From assembly GCA_035535315.1 (NCBI GenBank), contig DATLQD010000047.1, positions 1 through 22,233 of the forward strand: a DNA stretch of 22,233 nt, read 5' to 3'. A model generated the notes under the pieces. It made no database searches. It saw only the letters and a program-made list of their open reading frames with translations, and was not told the origin of the DNA. A program made the position numbers and the translations under genes. Origin of the DNA: DASQGA01 sp035535315. GTDB lineage: Bacteria > Actinomycetota > Thermoleophilia > Gaiellales > Gaiellaceae. Shown here piece by piece: positions 20,929-22,233 of this stretch; position 1 is the first letter of the stretch; every line of letters begins with the position of its first letter.

Positions 20929-22233
20929 GTGCCGGACGCCGACCACCTGATGCACATCGGAGGTGTCTGGGTCGAGAGCGACTCGGACGCCACGATGACC
21001 GCGACGAGCCCTGCGACGGGAGAGACCATCGGCTCCGTTCCCGAGGGGACCCGGGACGACGCCCGACGGGCAATCGCAGCCGCGAATGCGGCCGCCCGCG
21101 ACTGGGCGGCCAGATCCGCCTTCGAGCGGGCCGAGGCGATGGAGCGGGTGGCGGCGATCGTGGGCGAGCGGCGTGACGAGCTCGCACGGACGCTCAGCCT
21201 CGATCAGGGCAAGCCGCTGCGCGCGGAGGCCTACGACGAGGTCGACGAGCTGGGCGAGTACTGGCGTATGGCCGCAGCCGATGCACGGCGCCTCGAGGGC
21301 TCGATGCCGCCGTCCGTGGACGCCGGCAAGCGCGTGCTCGCCTACCGGGTCCCGCGCGGCGTGGTGGCCGTGATCACGCCCTGGAACTGGCCCTACACAA
21401 TGCCGGCCGAGGTGATCGCCCCGGCGCTCGCGTCGGGCAATGCAGTTGTCTGGGTGCCGGCGCCGACAACCTCGATCTGCGCCGTCAAGTTGGCCGAGTG
21501 CATCGTCGAAGCGGAGCTCCCGGTGGGGGTCTTCAATCTCGTCACGGGGCCCGGGGCCGAGGTCGGCGACGAGATCGCGGGCAGCCCCGGCACGCATGCC
21601 GTGGGGTTCATCGGGTCGATCGGGACCGGGCACCGAGTAGCCGAGCGCGCCGCCGGAAAGGCGCAGCTGCTCGAGATGGGTGGAAACGGGCCCGTAGTCG
21701 TCCTCGAAGACGCGAACCTGGACGCTGCCGTCGAAGCGACCCTCACCGCCTCGTTCCTCTGCGCCGGGCAGAGCTGCACGGCAGGTGAGCTCTTCCTCGT
21801 CCACGAGACGGTCCATGACGACTTCCTCGACCGGCTGACGGCTCGGGTCGCATCCGACATCCGCCTCGGCGACCCGTTCGCCGACGAGACGACCATGGGC
21901 CCGCTGAACAACGAGCCCACTGCTGCGAAGATGGATCGCCACCTCGAGGATGCCGCCGGCCAGGGCGCGGAGGTCGTCGTCGGCGGATCGCGCGCCGGCG
22001 GCTTCCCGACCAACCTCTACTACGAGGCGACGGTGCTCGACCGGGTGAGCTCGGACATGGAGGTGGCGCGGGAAGAGACCTTCGGCCCGGTTGTCCCCAT
22101 CTCGACGATCCGGAGCGAGGACGAGGCGCTCGCGATCATCGACTCGGGTCCCTACGGCCTGCTCGCCTCGATCTTCACGGAAGACCTGCGCCGCGGGCTC
22201 CGTTTCGCGGAGGCGGCGCGCGCCGGCTGGGTA
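20929..22233 (+). CDS. NAD(P)-dependent aldehyde dehydrogenase, 3' truncated by window end
   Basis: Here 435 codons are visible of a usual 470-500. The N-terminal HIGGVWVES and Ser/Ala-rich linker are followed by the catalytic set: Asn153 in ITPWNWPY, general base Glu249 in LLEMGGNGP, nucleophile Cys283 in LCAGQSCTAGE, and the cofactor-site Glu in REETFGPVVPIS. The cofactor loop that normally reads VxKPSE is VVWVPAPTT here, so the ribose-binding Lys is Val176 and the NAD/NADP-deciding Glu is Pro179. The start may be GTG 20929 (GATGAT six nt upstream as a -10 box) or ATG 20950 (MHIGGVWVES). The aldehyde substrate is unknown. It has no operon partner in the window. Confidence 0.92.
   Translation, partial: MPDADHLMHIGGVWVESDSDATMTATSPATGETIGSVPEGTRDDARRAIAAANAAARDWAARSAFERAEAMERVAAIVGERRDELARTLSLDQGKPLRAEAYDEVDELGEYWRMAAADARRLEGSMPPSVDAGKRVLAYRVPRGVVAVITPWNWPYTMPAEVIAPALASGNAVVWVPAPTTSICAVKLAECIVEAELPVGVFNLVTGPGAEVGDEIAGSPGTHAVGFIGSIGTGHRVAERAAGKAQLLEMGGNGPVVVLEDANLDAAVEATLTASFLCAGQSCTAGELFLVHETVHDDFLDRLTARVASDIRLGDPFADETTMGPLNNEPTAAKMDRHLEDAAGQGAEVVVGGSRAGGFPTNLYYEATVLDRVSSDMEVAREETFGPVVPISTIRSEDEALAIIDSGPYGLLASIFTEDLRRGLRFAEAARAGWV

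Noticed and set aside
1..22233. tRNA, rRNA, CRISPR arrays, insertion sequences with transposase, phage genes
   Set aside because: I read both strands for these and saw no convincing example.

Overview
The window is a dense, high-GC stretch of bacterial chromosome with almost no space between genes. The codon use, the GTG/TTG starts, the many start codons lying 6-11 nt behind a TANNNT box (leaderless style) and the protein sequences suggest a deep-branching actinobacterium, perhaps a Thermoleophilia-type soil lineage. That placement is inference: no rRNA or tRNA gene is visible.

Layout, left to right. (1) The 3' part of a DapB-family reductase gene, then a TPR/class III nucleotide cyclase protein (865-2796). 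(2) A small membrane protein (minus) and a small unknown protein (plus), divergent from a shared 113-bp promoter gap. (3) A minus-strand purine block, purB-purC-purS-purQ (6963 down to 3797), with overlapping starts and stops. (4) A plus-strand cassette (7059-10261) with an OmpR-type response regulator, its histidine kinase and two small exported acidic proteins. These share a Cys-x4-His-x5-Cys motif (CDEAEH..DP.C), and a 16-bp near-repeat lies upstream of each of the two genes. It ends at a strong hairpin. (5) A second minus-strand purine block, purD-purE, so the cassette sits between two halves of a purine cluster. (6) A small acidic protein plus an AEC-type transporter, divergent from purD through a promoter pair that appears to share one -35 box, then a secreted protein of unknown function on the minus strand.

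(7) A nitrogen operon (14329-19416): a GlnT/GmaS-type glutamine synthetase homologue, then a glutamate synthase large subunit split into three genes (glutaminase GlxB-like, GXGXG helix GlxC-like, FMN/Fe-S synthase GlxD-like) and a fifth small gene I do not recognise. By family knowledge this set either assimilates ammonia or makes a gamma-glutamyl or N-alkyl glutamate from an amine. No GltD-like electron-donating subunit is present. The promoter has a perfect TTGACA box next to a CGGGCA-N8-TGCCCG palindrome, with a third CGGGCA half-site inside the promoter.

(8) Between the end of this operon and a convergent MFS exporter gene lies a roughly 180-bp foldback element (19411-19590). It has long imperfect inverted arms, a perfect 8-bp hairpin at its exact centre, and most arm mismatches would be G-U pairs in bottom-strand RNA. 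(9) The window ends inside an aldehyde dehydrogenase gene. No intergenic gap exceeds 300 bp.

The best candidates for something undescribed are the two-component/CDEAEH cassette, the foldback element, and the five-gene split glutamate synthase operon with its unknown last gene.
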